Assembly: GCF_000802155.2 (NCBI RefSeq) | Contig: NZ_JQGJ02000006.1 | Coordinates: forward strand, 62,001 to 126,000 | Direction: 5' to 3' | Source: Pseudomonas frederiksbergensis | GTDB lineage: Bacteria > Pseudomonadota > Gammaproteobacteria > Pseudomonadales > Pseudomonadaceae | DNA length: 64,000 nt | Shown: positions 26,583 to 37,939 of the stretch, in pieces | Position numbering within the stretch: the first letter of the stretch is position 1 | How the letters are laid out: each line of letters begins with the position of its first letter | Notes under the pieces: generated by a model | What the model saw: only the letters and a program-made list of their open reading frames with translations | Told to the model about the DNA's origin: nothing | Database searches by the model: none | Program-made: the position numbers and the translations under genes

Positions 26583-26945
26583 TCAACTGTCGAAGGCGTT
26601 CTGCAGCCAGTTCAACTGGTCGGCATTGCTGTCGATGGCGACCACGTCGAAGCGGCAGGGGTAATCGGCCCAGCGAGACTCGCGTTGCAGAAAGTACTGC
26701 GCGGCGAAAATCAACTTCCGGCGCTTGCGCTCGTCGATGCTGTCGAGCGCGCCGCCCCATTGGGTATTTTTTCTGTAGCGGACTTCGACGAATACTACTG
26801 TATCGCCGTCAAGCATGACCAGATCCAGCTCGCCGCGCTTACACAACCAGTTCTGCGCCAGCAAGCGCAAGCCCTTTCGCTGCAGATGCGCGAGGGCTTG
26901 GCCCTCGGCATTCTTTCCGCTTTGCAAGTGTGATCGGTCGGGCAT
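26583..26945 (-). CDS. yraN: YraN/UPF0102-family endonuclease-like protein
   Basis: A 120-residue protein of the UPF0102 family, related in fold to restriction-type nucleases: GKNAEGQALAHLQRKGLRLL followed by GELDLVMLDGDTVVFVEVRYR, where the Asp and the E-x-R/K pattern resemble a PD-(D/E)xK nuclease core. The cellular role is unknown. The ATG at 26945 shares a base with the lppC stop (TGATG), which decides the start over the longer frame to 26999. Confidence 0.9.
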   Translation of the reverse strand: MPDRSHLQSGKNAEGQALAHLQRKGLRLLAQNWLCKRGELDLVMLDGDTVVFVEVRYRKNTQWGGALDSIDERKRRKLIFAAQYFLQRESRWADYPCRFDVVAIDSNADQLNWLQNAFDS

Positions 26946-28756
26946 CAGCGCTGGGTATCCGGCAGGCGCTGCACCTGGCCATTGATGAATTGGGCCCACG
27001 GCAATTGACGTTGCACGCGTTGGGTCGACGAAATCGCCAGGCTACCCGACAGGCCTTCGATGCGGCTGTCCGGCAACGCCTTGAGCTGGCCAAGGCGCGG
27101 GGCGAGTCGATAGGCGTCGGCACCCATCGCATACAGTCGGCCCAGGCTTCCACCGGCCTGGGGCCATTGTGCAGTGACTTGCTGGCGCAGCGGATCGTTG
27201 GCGTCGAGCAGCCATGGTGTTTCGCAGAACCGCACACCGTTCATGTCGTTGTATTGGTTCTGGTCGCCGCTGACACTGAACACTGAAGAGGTGGCGTAGA
27301 CCGGCACGTCGCCAGCGTACTGGAAGTTCAGGGTCGGCTTGATCTGCTGGGCTTGCTGTGGCGTCGATGCCAGGAAAATGAACTCGATGTCCTGGCGACG
27401 CGAAGGCTGGGCCGCCACTGCGGTGCCTACGGTGTTTTGCAGGCTCTTGGCGCGACCTTCGCTCTGGCGCAGCTGGAACATGTCGGCGATCTGCTGGGCC
27501 AGCTGCACTGGTTGGTCGACGCGCTCGATCGCAACGATGGTCCCGCCGTTGGCCTGCCAGTCCTGGCTGAAGGCTTTCAATACACGATCGCCCCATTCGC
27601 CTTTCGGCACCATCGCGGCGGCACGATGCAGGCCGTCGGCGCGGGCGCGACGGGATACTTCGCGGGCCTCATCTTCCGGGGCCAGGCCGAACTGGAACAG
27701 TTGGGGTGGGCCTTGTTCGCCTTCGCTGTAGTTCAGCGCCAGGGTGGTGATCGGCAACTGTGGGCGAGTGGCGATCTGCTTGACCAGTGGTTTTTCCAGC
27801 GGGCCGACCACCAGCTGTACGCCGTCGGCCTGGGCCTTGCGGTAGAACTCATCCATGGAGGTCAGGCTGGCGCTGTCGTAGATCTGGATGCTTGGCGGCT
27901 TCTGCCCGGCCTGTTGCGCCTGGTAGTGCGCGGCCATGAAGCCTTCGCGCAGGGCTTTGGCAACGGAAGCCAGCGGGCCGTTCTGCGGCAGCAGCAAGGC
28001 GATCTTGTTGAGCGGCTGGCTTGCCAGTTCCTTGAGCTTGATCAGGGGAGTCGGCAGTTGTAGCGCGGCCGGGTGTTTCGGGTTCTGTTCGCGCCAGCTA
28101 TCGATGGCGGCCTGTTGTTGCTCCAAGGTGCCGGCTGTTTTCACGGACTTGGCCAGGCTCAGCCAGCCGCCGAGGTCATCGGTGGTGGTCGGTTGCAGTT
28201 GGTCGGTAGGCAGCGAGGCGATCAGTGACCAGATCGCTTCGTGGTTTTTCGCCGCGGCTTCGCCTTCCAGCAACGGGGCAATGAAGATCCGTTCCTTGGC
28301 GGCGGCCAATGTCTGGCCATCTGCCTCAAGGGCGCGAGCACGAACGGTGCCGGTGCGGACCTGCTGTTCTACTGGCATTTCGCTCAGGTGTTGCAGGCTC
28401 GGATGGCCCAGGGACGTCAGCGCTGCCTTGGGCTGGTTGCGGGTCATTGCCAGTTCGGCCGACAACGTGCTGGCGAAAATCTGCTGGCCGGGCTTGAGTT
28501 GCTCCATCGGCACCTGCTGCAGGATCTGTGCGGACTGGCCGGCATTGCCCTGGCGGTACGCCAGGTCTGCGGCGCTCAGGCGCAACAGGGCGGCTTTTTC
28601 CGGTGTTTTGCTTTGGGTGGCCTGTTCGAGCAGTTGCTCGATACTGGCATCCGGGGTCCGTGGGAGTTCGCCAAGGCTGGACGAAGGCGAGCTGGCGCAA
28701 GCCGCCAGTAGGGCAGCGAGGCAGAGGGCGGAGAGCAGCCGCAGGCAAGCGATCAT
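26945..28756 (-). CDS. lppC: LppC/LpoA-type penicillin-binding protein activator lipoprotein
   Basis: A 603-residue lipoprotein with lipobox LLAAC (Cys20). An N-terminal TPR-like helical domain (about 30-250) is followed by a periplasmic-binding-protein-like domain (about 255-600), as in LpoA, which reaches from the outer membrane to stimulate PBP1A. It is the first gene of the minus-strand lppC-yraN-diaA-dolP group and is divergent from rsmI. Confidence 0.93.
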   Translation of the reverse strand: MIACLRLLSALCLAALLAACASSPSSSLGELPRTPDASIEQLLEQATQSKTPEKAALLRLSAADLAYRQGNAGQSAQILQQVPMEQLKPGQQIFASTLSAELAMTRNQPKAALTSLGHPSLQHLSEMPVEQQVRTGTVRARALEADGQTLAAAKERIFIAPLLEGEAAAKNHEAIWSLIASLPTDQLQPTTTDDLGGWLSLAKSVKTAGTLEQQQAAIDSWREQNPKHPAALQLPTPLIKLKELASQPLNKIALLLPQNGPLASVAKALREGFMAAHYQAQQAGQKPPSIQIYDSASLTSMDEFYRKAQADGVQLVVGPLEKPLVKQIATRPQLPITTLALNYSEGEQGPPQLFQFGLAPEDEAREVSRRARADGLHRAAAMVPKGEWGDRVLKAFSQDWQANGGTIVAIERVDQPVQLAQQIADMFQLRQSEGRAKSLQNTVGTAVAAQPSRRQDIEFIFLASTPQQAQQIKPTLNFQYAGDVPVYATSSVFSVSGDQNQYNDMNGVRFCETPWLLDANDPLRQQVTAQWPQAGGSLGRLYAMGADAYRLAPRLGQLKALPDSRIEGLSGSLAISSTQRVQRQLPWAQFINGQVQRLPDTQR

Positions 28757-28956
28757 GTAAGTGTTCCTGATACGAGATCAAATTAGCGTCGAATTGTACC
28801 CAAGCACTGGCCGGGGCGCGATGTTACTGGTGTGAATCGATTGATTTAGGTATTTCAAAGGGTGCGGCGCAGCACAAAAGACGTCACTCACTCGGTGGAA
28901 GCACCATACCTGTGGGGCGGTGCGACGTTTCGCTAAATCCCCTCGCCGCAACACGC

Positions 28957-28962
28957 TACAAT
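28957..28962 (+). promoter_or_regulatory. Possible -10 element for rsmI in the lppC-rsmI spacer
   Basis: TACAAT at 28957-28962 lies 30 bp before the rsmI start; no convincing -35 is present. The 236 bp divergent spacer 28757-28992 otherwise holds a degenerate REP-like stretch (about 28912-28948, ending CCCCTCGCCGCAAC) and nothing else I can name. Confidence 0.3.
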
Positions 28963-28992
28963 GGCCGTTTTACCGATCATGAGGTACGCGTT

Positions 28993-29865
28993 TTGACTGC
29001 TCCAGGTGCTTTGAATTCCGCTGCCGGCTCGCTTTATGTGGTGGCGACGCCCATCGGCAACCTGGACGATATCAGCGCCCGGGCACTGAAGATCCTGAGG
29101 GAGGTGGCTCTTATCGCCGCCGAAGACACGCGCCATTCCCAACGCCTGCTGCAGCATTTCGGGATTTCGACGCCGTTGGCGGCGTGCCATGAGCACAATG
29201 AGCGGGACGAAGGCAGTCGGTTCATCACCCGGCTGTTGGCAGGTGATAACGTGGCGCTGATTTCCGATGCCGGCACGCCGCTGATTTCCGATCCGGGTTA
29301 TCACCTGGTGCGCCAGGCCCGCGCTGCCGGCATCAATGTGGTGCCGGTGCCGGGGGCTTGCGCGTTGATTGCGGCGCTGTCGGCGGCCGGCTTGCCGTCC
29401 GACCGTTTCATTTTCGAAGGTTTCCTGCCGGCCAAGGCGGTGGGGCGGCGAGCGCGTCTGGAAGCTATAAAGGAAGAGCCTCGTACACTGATTTTCTATG
29501 AGGCGCCGCACCGCATTCTGGAATGCCTGCAAGACATGGAGCAGGTGTTCGGTCCCGAGCGCCAGGCGTTGTTGGCCCGTGAGTTGACCAAGACTTTTGA
29601 AACCCTCAAGGGCCTGCCATTGGCAGAGCTGCGGGCCTTCGTCGAGAACGACAGCAATCAGCAGCGTGGCGAGTGTGTCGTGCTGGTGGCGGGTTGGACG
29701 CCGCCTGAAAACGAAGATGCGGTCAGCAGCGAGGCGATGCGCGTGCTCGATCTGTTACTGGAAGAGATGCCCCTCAAGCGCGCCGCAGCCCTTGCCGCGC
29801 AGATCACAGGCGAGCGCAAGAATGTGCTGTATCAGGTCGCGTTGGAAAAACAGAAAGGCCAATGA
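28993..29865 (+). CDS. rsmI: 16S rRNA 2'-O-ribose C1402 methyltransferase RsmI
   Basis: The protein starts at TTG (28993), six bases after a GAGGTA ribosome site, giving 290 residues. The tetrapyrrole-methylase fold shows LYVVATPIGNLDDI near the N-terminus, AEDTRHS and LISDAGTPLISDPG. It methylates the ribose of C1402 in the decoding centre. The longer frame starting at 28912 has no ribosome site and adds residues unlike the family. rnpB follows 74 bp downstream. Confidence 0.93.
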   Translation: MTAPGALNSAAGSLYVVATPIGNLDDISARALKILREVALIAAEDTRHSQRLLQHFGISTPLAACHEHNERDEGSRFITRLLAGDNVALISDAGTPLISDPGYHLVRQARAAGINVVPVPGACALIAALSAAGLPSDRFIFEGFLPAKAVGRRARLEAIKEEPRTLIFYEAPHRILECLQDMEQVFGPERQALLARELTKTFETLKGLPLAELRAFVENDSNQQRGECVVLVAGWTPPENEDAVSSEAMRVLDLLLEEMPLKRAAALAAQITGERKNVLYQVALEKQKGQ

Positions 29866-29901
29866 AACCGGGGTGTCGGGCTGGCCAAGGGCTTTTACCG
29901 C

Positions 29902-29929
29902 TTGTTCTTGAGGCGCTCTGCCGTTAACC
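29902..29929 (+). promoter_or_regulatory. Probable rnpB promoter
   Basis: TTGTTC (29902-29907) and TTAACC (29924-29929) are spaced by 16 bp, which puts the start at about 29937-29940, matching the 5' end of the RNase P RNA. Confidence 0.45.
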
Positions 29930-29939
29930 TTCGCGGCGG

Positions 29940-30293
29940 AGAGTCGATCGGACAGTCGCTGCCCTCTATGAAAATTAGGGGGGGGAGGAAAGTCCGGGCT
30001 CCATAGGGCGAAGTGCCAGGTAATGCCTGGGAGGCGTGAGCCTACGGAAAGTGCCACAGAAAATAACCGCCTAAGCGCTTCGGTGCCGGTAAGGGTGAAA
30101 AGGTGCGGTAAGAGCGCACCGCACGGCTGGCAACAGTTCGTGGCTAGGTAAACCCCACTTGGAGCAAGACCAAATAGGGTCCCAAGGCGTGGCCCGCGCT
30201 GGGACCGGGTAGGTTGCTAAAGATGTCCAGTGATGGCCATCGTAGACGAATGACTGTTCAAGACAGAACCCGGCTTACAGATCGACTCTCCAC
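29940..30293 (+). ncRNA. rnpB: RNase P RNA (M1 RNA), bacterial type A
   Basis: The region contains the conserved core GAGGAAAGTCCGGGCTCC (29985-30002), the AGGGTGAAAAGGTGCGGTAAGAG region, ACAGTTCG, and the 3' ACAGAACCCGGCTTA. The ends GAGTCGATC (29941-29949) and GATCGACTC (30280-30289) pair to form P1. It is the catalytic subunit that trims tRNA 5' ends. A run of eight G at 29978-29985 sits in P3. The gene position between rsmI and mraZ is normal for Pseudomonas. End positions are good to a few bases. Confidence 0.95.
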
Positions 30294-30495
30294 CTTCCCC
30301 TCCCTGCCGGAATCAAAGGCAGACGCAGTTCCTAATACCAAAAAAATCTTACTCTTAACAAATCACTTTAACTTGTGCGCGCAGTCCCCTGTGCTGCCTC
30401 AGGTTGGAGCGAAATTTCCTACGCCAAATTCTTGTTGCCCCTCCTGAAACGCTCCTAAATCTCCGATCTATAAGGCTTTTCCTTCATCCCGCGCC

Positions 30496-30525
30496 TTGAC
30501 GGTGCGGTGGGCGCATTCCTATAGT
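30496..30525 (+). promoter_or_regulatory. Promoter of the dcw cluster (upstream of mraZ)
   Basis: TTGACG (30496-30501) and TATAGT (30520-30525) are spaced by 18 bp, a strong sigma-70 match with start near 30532. The gap 30294-30600 (307 bp) between rnpB and mraZ holds this promoter and the MraZ boxes in its last 105 bp; its first 200 bp is AT-richer and shows no gene or clear signal. Confidence 0.75.
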
Positions 30526-30532
30526 GTGCGCA

Positions 30533-30590
30533 AGTGGCGGAAAGTGGCACGAAGTGGGTTTTTTTGAAGGTAAAACGCAAAAAAGTGGAG
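30533..30590 (+). promoter_or_regulatory. MraZ operator: phased GTGG direct repeats
   Basis: AAGTGG repeats begin at 30532, 30542 and 30552, with an exact 10 bp period immediately after the promoter -10; a fourth GTGG copy starts at 30585, next to the GGAG ribosome site. MraZ in other bacteria binds such direct repeats and represses its own operon, so autoregulation of the dcw cluster is expected. Confidence 0.75.
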
Positions 30591-30600
30591 AAACGCTGAC

Positions 30601-31056
30601 GTGTTTCGCGGAGCTAACGCTATCAGTCTCGATGCAAAAGGCCGGCTCGCCATGCCCAGCCGGTATCGTGACGAGCTCGTTTCGCGAAGTTCCGGGCAGT
30701 TAATCGTCACGATCGACGCTGTTGACCCATGTTTGTGCGTTTATCCGCTGGATGAGTGGGAAATCATCGAAACCAAGCTGCGCGCCTTGCCTTCGCTGCG
30801 TGAAGAAAACCGCCGTCTGCAACGCTTGCTGATTGGTAATGCCGTCGACCTCGAGCTCGACGGCAGCGGTCGTTTCCTGGTGCCGCCGCGCCTGCGCGAG
30901 TACGCCAAGCTGGACAAGCGCGCGATGCTGGTCGGTCAACTGAACAAGTTCCAACTGTGGGACGAAGATGCCTGGAATGCGGTTTCTGCCGCTGACCTCG
31001 CTGCTATTCAACAACCGGGCGCCATGCCTGATGAACTGCGTGATTTGATCCTGTGA
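30601..31056 (+). CDS. mraZ: Transcriptional regulator MraZ
   Basis: A 151-residue protein with two AbrB/SpoVT-like half-domains, marked by [17 protein letters not shown] and [17 protein letters not shown]. It starts with GTG after GGAG (10 bp spacing). MraZ forms a ring-shaped oligomer that binds the direct repeats upstream of its own gene. It is the first gene of the dcw cluster; its stop overlaps the rsmH GTG start by four bases. Confidence 0.96.
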   Translation: MFRGANAISLDAKGRLAMPSRYRDELVSRSSGQLIVTIDAVDPCLCVYPLDEWEIIETKLRALPSLREENRRLQRLLIGNAVDLELDGSGRFLVPPRLREYAKLDKRAMLVGQLNKFQLWDEDAWNAVSAADLAAIQQPGAMPDELRDLIL

Positions 31057-31996
31057 CTATTGATAGCGGCTTTAACCACATCACCGTACTGCTTGACGAG
31101 GCCGTCGAGGCTCTCGCCGTACGTCCTGATGGCTGCTATCTGGATGGTACGTTCGGGCGTGGCGGACACAGCCGGCTGATTCTCAGCCAGCTCGGTCCGG
31201 ACGGTCGATTGCTGGGGTTTGACAAGGATCCTCAAGCGATTGCCACCGGGCAAGCGCTGGCGGCCGAAGACGGCCGCTTTGTCGTTGTGCAGCGCAGCTT
31301 TGCCGAGCTGGGCGCCGAAGTCGCCGAGCGTGGCCTGGCCGGCAAAGTCAGTGGCGTGCTGCTCGACCTGGGCGTGTCGTCGCCGCAACTGGATGACCCG
31401 GAGCGCGGCTTCAGTTTCCTCAATGACGGTCCGTTGGACATGCGCATGGACCCGTCCCGCGGCATCAGTGCCGCCGAATTCGTCAACACCGCGCCAGTGG
31501 AAGAAATCGCCCGTGTCTTTAAAGAATACGGTGAAGAGCGTTTCTCCGGCCGCATGGCCCGTGCCGTGGTCGAACGCCGCGAAATCAAGCCTTTCGAACG
31601 CACCGGTGACCTGGCCGAAGTGCTGAAGGTTGCCAACCCCGCATGGGAGAAGGGCAAGAACCCGGCGACCCGTGCTTTCCAGGGTTTGCGCATCCACGTC
31701 AATAACGAACTGGGCGACCTGGAAGTGGGTCTCGAAGCCGCCCTTGAGGCGCTGGAGATCGGTGGCCGGCTGGTGGTGATCAGCTTCCATTCCCTGGAAG
31801 ACCGCATCGTCAAGCTGTTCATGCGCAAGCTCACCAAAGGCGAAGCCGATAACCTGCCGCGCAACCTGCCGGTGCGTTTCGAGGCTTTCGTACCGAAAAT
31901 CAAGATCCACGGCAAAGCGCAGTTCGCCTCCGAAGCCGAACTCAAGGCCAACCCACGCGCCCGTAGCGCCGTCATGCGTGTCGCGGAGAAGTTGCG

Positions 31997-32000
<4 letters not shown>
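31053..32000 (+). CDS. rsmH: 16S rRNA m4C1402 methyltransferase RsmH
   Basis: A 315-residue SAM-dependent methyltransferase with [13 protein letters not shown] near residues 33-45 and [20 protein letters not shown]. It N4-methylates C1402, the same nucleotide whose ribose is methylated by RsmI encoded 2 kb upstream. It starts at GTG overlapping the mraZ stop, and its stop in turn overlaps the GTG of ftsL (GTGA each time). Confidence 0.96.
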
Positions 32001-34028
<2,028 letters not shown>

Positions 34029-34029
<1 letters not shown>

Positions 34030-35492
34030 TGTCCCTGAGCCTGAACAAGATTTTTGCCCATGCCGGCCATGACCTGCTGATTCGCGAATTGGCGCTGGAC
34101 AGTCGCGACGTGCGTGCCGGGGACCTGTTCCTGGCGGTGCCGGGCGCTCGCGTCGATGGCCGTGACCACATCGCCGACGCCTTGAAGCGCGGAGCGGCCG
34201 CGGTAGCCTATGAAGTCAACGGCGCAACCGTGCTGCCCATTACCGACGTCCCGCTGATACCAGTCAAGGGCTTGGCGGCGCAGTTGTCGGACATCGCCGG
34301 GCGCTTTTATGGCGAGCCGAGCCGGCACCTGAACCTGATCGGCGTGACCGGTACCAACGGCAAGACCAGCGTGACCCAACTGGTGGCCCAGGCGCTGGAC
34401 CTGCTCGGGCAGCATTGCGGCATCGTCGGGACGCTGGGCAACGGTTTTCACGGCGCGCTGCAGAGCGGATTGCACACCACGCCAAACCCGATTGCCGTGC
34501 AGGCGACCCTGGCCGACCTGAAGAAGGCCGGTGCCAAGGCCGTTGCGATGGAAGTCTCTTCCCATGGCCTCGATCAAGGTCGCGTCACCGCCCTGGCCTT
34601 CGACGTTGCCGTGCTGACCAACCTGTCCCGCGATCATCTGGATTACCACGGCACGATGCAGGCTTATGGCGAGGCCAAGGCCAAACTGTTTGCCTGGAAC
34701 AACCTGAAATGCCGGGTCATCAATATCGATGACGAGTTTGGCCGGCAACTGGCCGCCGAGTCCCGCGAATCGCGCTTGATCACCTACAGCCTCGAAGACG
34801 CCAGCGCCTACCTTTATGTACGCCAGGCACAGTTCGACGACGAGGGCGTGCGCGCCACGTTGGTCACCCCCCAGGGTGAACACCATTTGCGCAGCACTTT
34901 GCTGGGCCGCTTCAACCTGAGCAACGTATTGGCCGCTATCGGCGCCTTGCTCGGGCTGGATTATGCACTCGATGAAATCCTCAAGGTGCTGCCGAAGCTC
35001 GAAGGCCCGGCCGGACGCATGCAGCGCCTGGGCGGCGGGACTCAACCGTTGGTGGTCGTCGATTACGCCCACACCCCGGACGCGTTGGAAAAAGTCCTCA
35101 CGGCCCTGCGTCCTCACGCCAAGGGCCGGCTGCTGTGCCTGTTCGGCTGCGGCGGCGATCGCGATCGTGGCAAGCGCCCGTTGATGGCCGAAGTCGTGGA
35201 GCGGCTGGCGGACGGCGTGCTCGTTACTGACGACAACCCGCGCAGCGAAGACCCATTGCGGATTTTCGACGACATTCGCGCCGGCTTTACCGAGGTGGAT
35301 AACGTCACCTTCGTCGCCGGTCGCGGCCAGGCCATCGGCCAGTTGATCGCCAGTGCTTCGGCGGACGATGTCATCGTCCTGGCTGGCAAGGGTCACGAGG
35401 ATTACCAGGAAATCAACGGCGAGCGCCACCCGTTCTCCGATCTGGTGGAAGCCGATCACGCATTGACCGCATGGGAGGTGGCCCATGCTTAA
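34029..35492 (+). CDS. murE: UDP-MurNAc-L-Ala-D-Glu:meso-diaminopimelate ligase MurE
   Basis: A 487-residue Mur ligase with ATP loop GTNGKTS (108-114) and the DNPRSEDP motif that selects meso-diaminopimelate. It adds the third residue of the peptidoglycan stem peptide in the cytoplasm. Its ATG shares one base with the ftsI stop, and it overlaps murF by 8 bp. Confidence 0.97.
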
Positions 35493-36852
35493 GGCCTGGA
35501 AACTCGGCGAACTGACCAATGCCCTGAATGCGCGCCTGGTTGCCGCAGACGCCAGTTTCAACGGCGTCAGCATCGACAGCCGGGCGATCGCGCCGGGCCA
35601 ATTGTTCGTTGCCCTGGCCGGGCCGCGTTTCGATGGACATGATTACCTGAATGAAGTGGCCGCCAAAGGCGCGGTCGCGGCGTTGGTCGAGCATGAAGTG
35701 ACCAATAGCACGCTGCCGCAATTGCTGGTCAGCGACACTCGCCAGGCGCTGGGCCAGCTCGGTGCGCTGAACCGTGCGGCGTTTGCCCACCCCGTTGCGG
35801 CCATCACCGGCTCCAGCGGCAAGACCACGGTCAAGGAAATGCTTGCCAGCATCCTGCGCACCCGCGGTTCGGTGTTGGCGACCCGTGGCAACCTGAACAA
35901 TGACCTTGGCGTGCCGCTGACCTTGCTCGAACTTGCACCGGAGCACAGCGCCGCCGTCATCGAACTGGGTGCTTCGCGGCTCGGCGAGATCGCCTACACC
36001 GTGGCGATGACCAAGCCCCACGTGGCGGTGCTCAACAACGCCGGGACCGCCCATGTCGGCGAGTTCGGCGGCCCGGAAAAAATCGTCGAGGCCAAGGGCG
36101 AGATCATCGAGGGGCTGGATGCCAATGGCGTCGCCGTGCTGAATCTCGACGACAAGGCCTTCGAAATCTGGAAGGCCCGGGCGGGCGAGCGCAAGGTGCT
36201 GACCTTTGCTCTGAGCAACCTCGCCGCGAATTTCTATGCCAGCGACCTGGATCGCGATGCCCGCGGTTGCCCGGCCTTCAACCTCCATAGCCCGGACGGG
36301 GCAGAGCGCGTGCAGTTGAACCTGCTGGGCACCCATAACGTTGCCAATGCCCTGGCCGCCGCGGCTGCCGCCCATGCATTGGGTGTATCGCTGCCGGGCA
36401 TCGTCGCCGGGTTGAACGCGGTGCAACCGGTCAAGGGGCGCTCCGTCGCGCAACTGGCCAGCAATGGCATGCGCGTCATCGACGACACCTACAACGCCAA
36501 CCCGACCTCGATGTGCGCGGCCGTGGATATCCTCGCCGGTTTCTCCGGTCGTACCGTGCTGGTGCTCGGCGATATCGGTGAACTGGGCGAGTGGGCGCAG
36601 CAAGGCCATCACGACGTCGGCGCGTATGCGCGTGGCAAGGTCGATGCGCTGTATGCCGTCGGCCCGATGATGGCCCATGCGGTCGCGGCGTTTGGCGAGC
36701 ACGCACAGCATTTCACGACCCAGGCCGAGCTGATCCAGGCCCTGGGTGCCGAGCAAGACCCGAACACCACCTTATTGATCAAGGGCTCACGCAGTGCGGC
36801 GATGGAAAACATCGTCGCGGCTTTGTGCGGCACCCGTATGGAGAAACATTAA
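35485..36852 (+). CDS. murF: UDP-MurNAc-tripeptide:D-Ala-D-Ala ligase MurF
   Basis: A 455-residue Mur ligase with ATP loop GSSGKTT (109-115) and the central [12 protein letters not shown] segment. It adds D-Ala-D-Ala, made by the ddl gene of the same cluster, to the tripeptide. The start overlaps the murE stop by 8 bp behind a GGGAGGTGG ribosome site; the stop shares one base with mraY. Confidence 0.97.
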   Translation: MLKAWKLGELTNALNARLVAADASFNGVSIDSRAIAPGQLFVALAGPRFDGHDYLNEVAAKGAVAALVEHEVTNSTLPQLLVSDTRQALGQLGALNRAAFAHPVAAITGSSGKTTVKEMLASILRTRGSVLATRGNLNNDLGVPLTLLELAPEHSAAVIELGASRLGEIAYTVAMTKPHVAVLNNAGTAHVGEFGGPEKIVEAKGEIIEGLDANGVAVLNLDDKAFEIWKARAGERKVLTFALSNLAANFYASDLDRDARGCPAFNLHSPDGAERVQLNLLGTHNVANALAAAAAAHALGVSLPGIVAGLNAVQPVKGRSVAQLASNGMRVIDDTYNANPTSMCAAVDILAGFSGRTVLVLGDIGELGEWAQQGHHDVGAYARGKVDALYAVGPMMAHAVAAFGEHAQHFTTQAELIQALGAEQDPNTTLLIKGSRSAAMENIVAALCGTRMEKH

Positions 36853-37934
36853 TGCTGCTGCTGCTAGCGGAGTACCTGCAACAGTTCCACAAAGGCTTCG
36901 CGGTCTTCCAGTACCTGACCCTGCGCGGGATCCTGGGTGTGCTGACCGCGCTGTCGTTGTCGCTGTTCCTGGGCCCGTGGATGATTCGCACCCTGCAGAA
37001 CCTGCAGATCGGCCAGTCGGTCCGTAACGACGGCCCGCAGTCGCACCTGTCCAAGTCCGGCACGCCGACCATGGGCGGCGCGCTGATCCTGTCCTCCATC
37101 GGCATCAGCACCTTGCTCTGGGCCGACCTGGCGAACCGTTACGTCTGGGTCGTGCTGCTGGTGACCTTGTTCTTCGGCGCCATCGGTTGGGTCGACGACT
37201 ACCGCAAGGTCATCGAAAAGAACTCCCGTGGGCTTCCAAGCCGCTGGAAGTATTTCTGGCAATCGGTGTTCGGCCTCGGCGCGGCGATCTTCCTTTACAT
37301 GACCGCCGCCTCGCCGGTGGAAACCACCCTGATCCTGCCGATGCTCAAGGACTACAGCATTGCGCTTGGCGCAGGTTTCATCGTGCTGACTTACCTGGTC
37401 ATCGTCGGTTCGAGTAACGCGGTCAACCTCACCGACGGCCTCGACGGCCTGGCGATCATGCCTACGGTCATGGTTGGCGGCGCCCTGGGGATTTTCTGCT
37501 ACCTGTCGGGTAACGTGAAATTCGCCGAATACCTGCTGATTCCTTATGTGCCTGGCGCGGGCGAGCTGATCGTATTCTGCGGTGCGCTGATCGGTGCCGG
37601 CCTCGGCTTCCTGTGGTTCAACACCTACCCGGCGCAAGTCTTCATGGGCGACGTCGGCGCCCTGGCGCTGGGCGCGGCCCTGGGCACTATTGCCGTGATC
37701 GTTCGCCAGGAAATCGTCCTGTTCATCATGGGCGGTGTGTTCGTGATGGAGACCCTGTCAGTCGTCATTCAGGTTGCCTCCTTTAAATTGACCGGCCGCC
37801 GCGTATTCCGCATGGCGCCGATCCACCACCACTTTGAACTCAAGGGCTGGCCCGAGCCACGCGTGATCGTCCGTTTCTGGATCATCACCGTGATTCTGGT
37901 GCTGATCGGCCTTGCCACCCTGAAGCTGAGGTAG
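36852..37934 (+). CDS. mraY: Phospho-MurNAc-pentapeptide transferase MraY
   Basis: A 360-residue enzyme with ten membrane helices. Catalytic acidic residues lie in [18 protein letters not shown] and [11 protein letters not shown], and the HHHFELKGW loop is near the C-terminus. It attaches the MurNAc-pentapeptide to undecaprenyl phosphate to make lipid I. The ATG at 36852 overlaps the murF TAA by one base; the longer upstream frame is murF sequence read out of phase. Confidence 0.97.
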   Translation: MLLLLAEYLQQFHKGFAVFQYLTLRGILGVLTALSLSLFLGPWMIRTLQNLQIGQSVRNDGPQSHLSKSGTPTMGGALILSSIGISTLLWADLANRYVWVVLLVTLFFGAIGWVDDYRKVIEKNSRGLPSRWKYFWQSVFGLGAAIFLYMTAASPVETTLILPMLKDYSIALGAGFIVLTYLVIVGSSNAVNLTDGLDGLAIMPTVMVGGALGIFCYLSGNVKFAEYLLIPYVPGAGELIVFCGALIGAGLGFLWFNTYPAQVFMGDVGALALGAALGTIAVIVRQEIVLFIMGGVFVMETLSVVIQVASFKLTGRRVFRMAPIHHHFELKGWPEPRVIVRFWIITVILVLIGLATLKLR

Positions 37935-37939
37935 AACGA

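Noticed and set aside
30214..30447. 77-codon frame downstream of and inside rnpB
   Set aside because: It begins within the RNase P RNA, has no ribosome site and no recognisable sequence.
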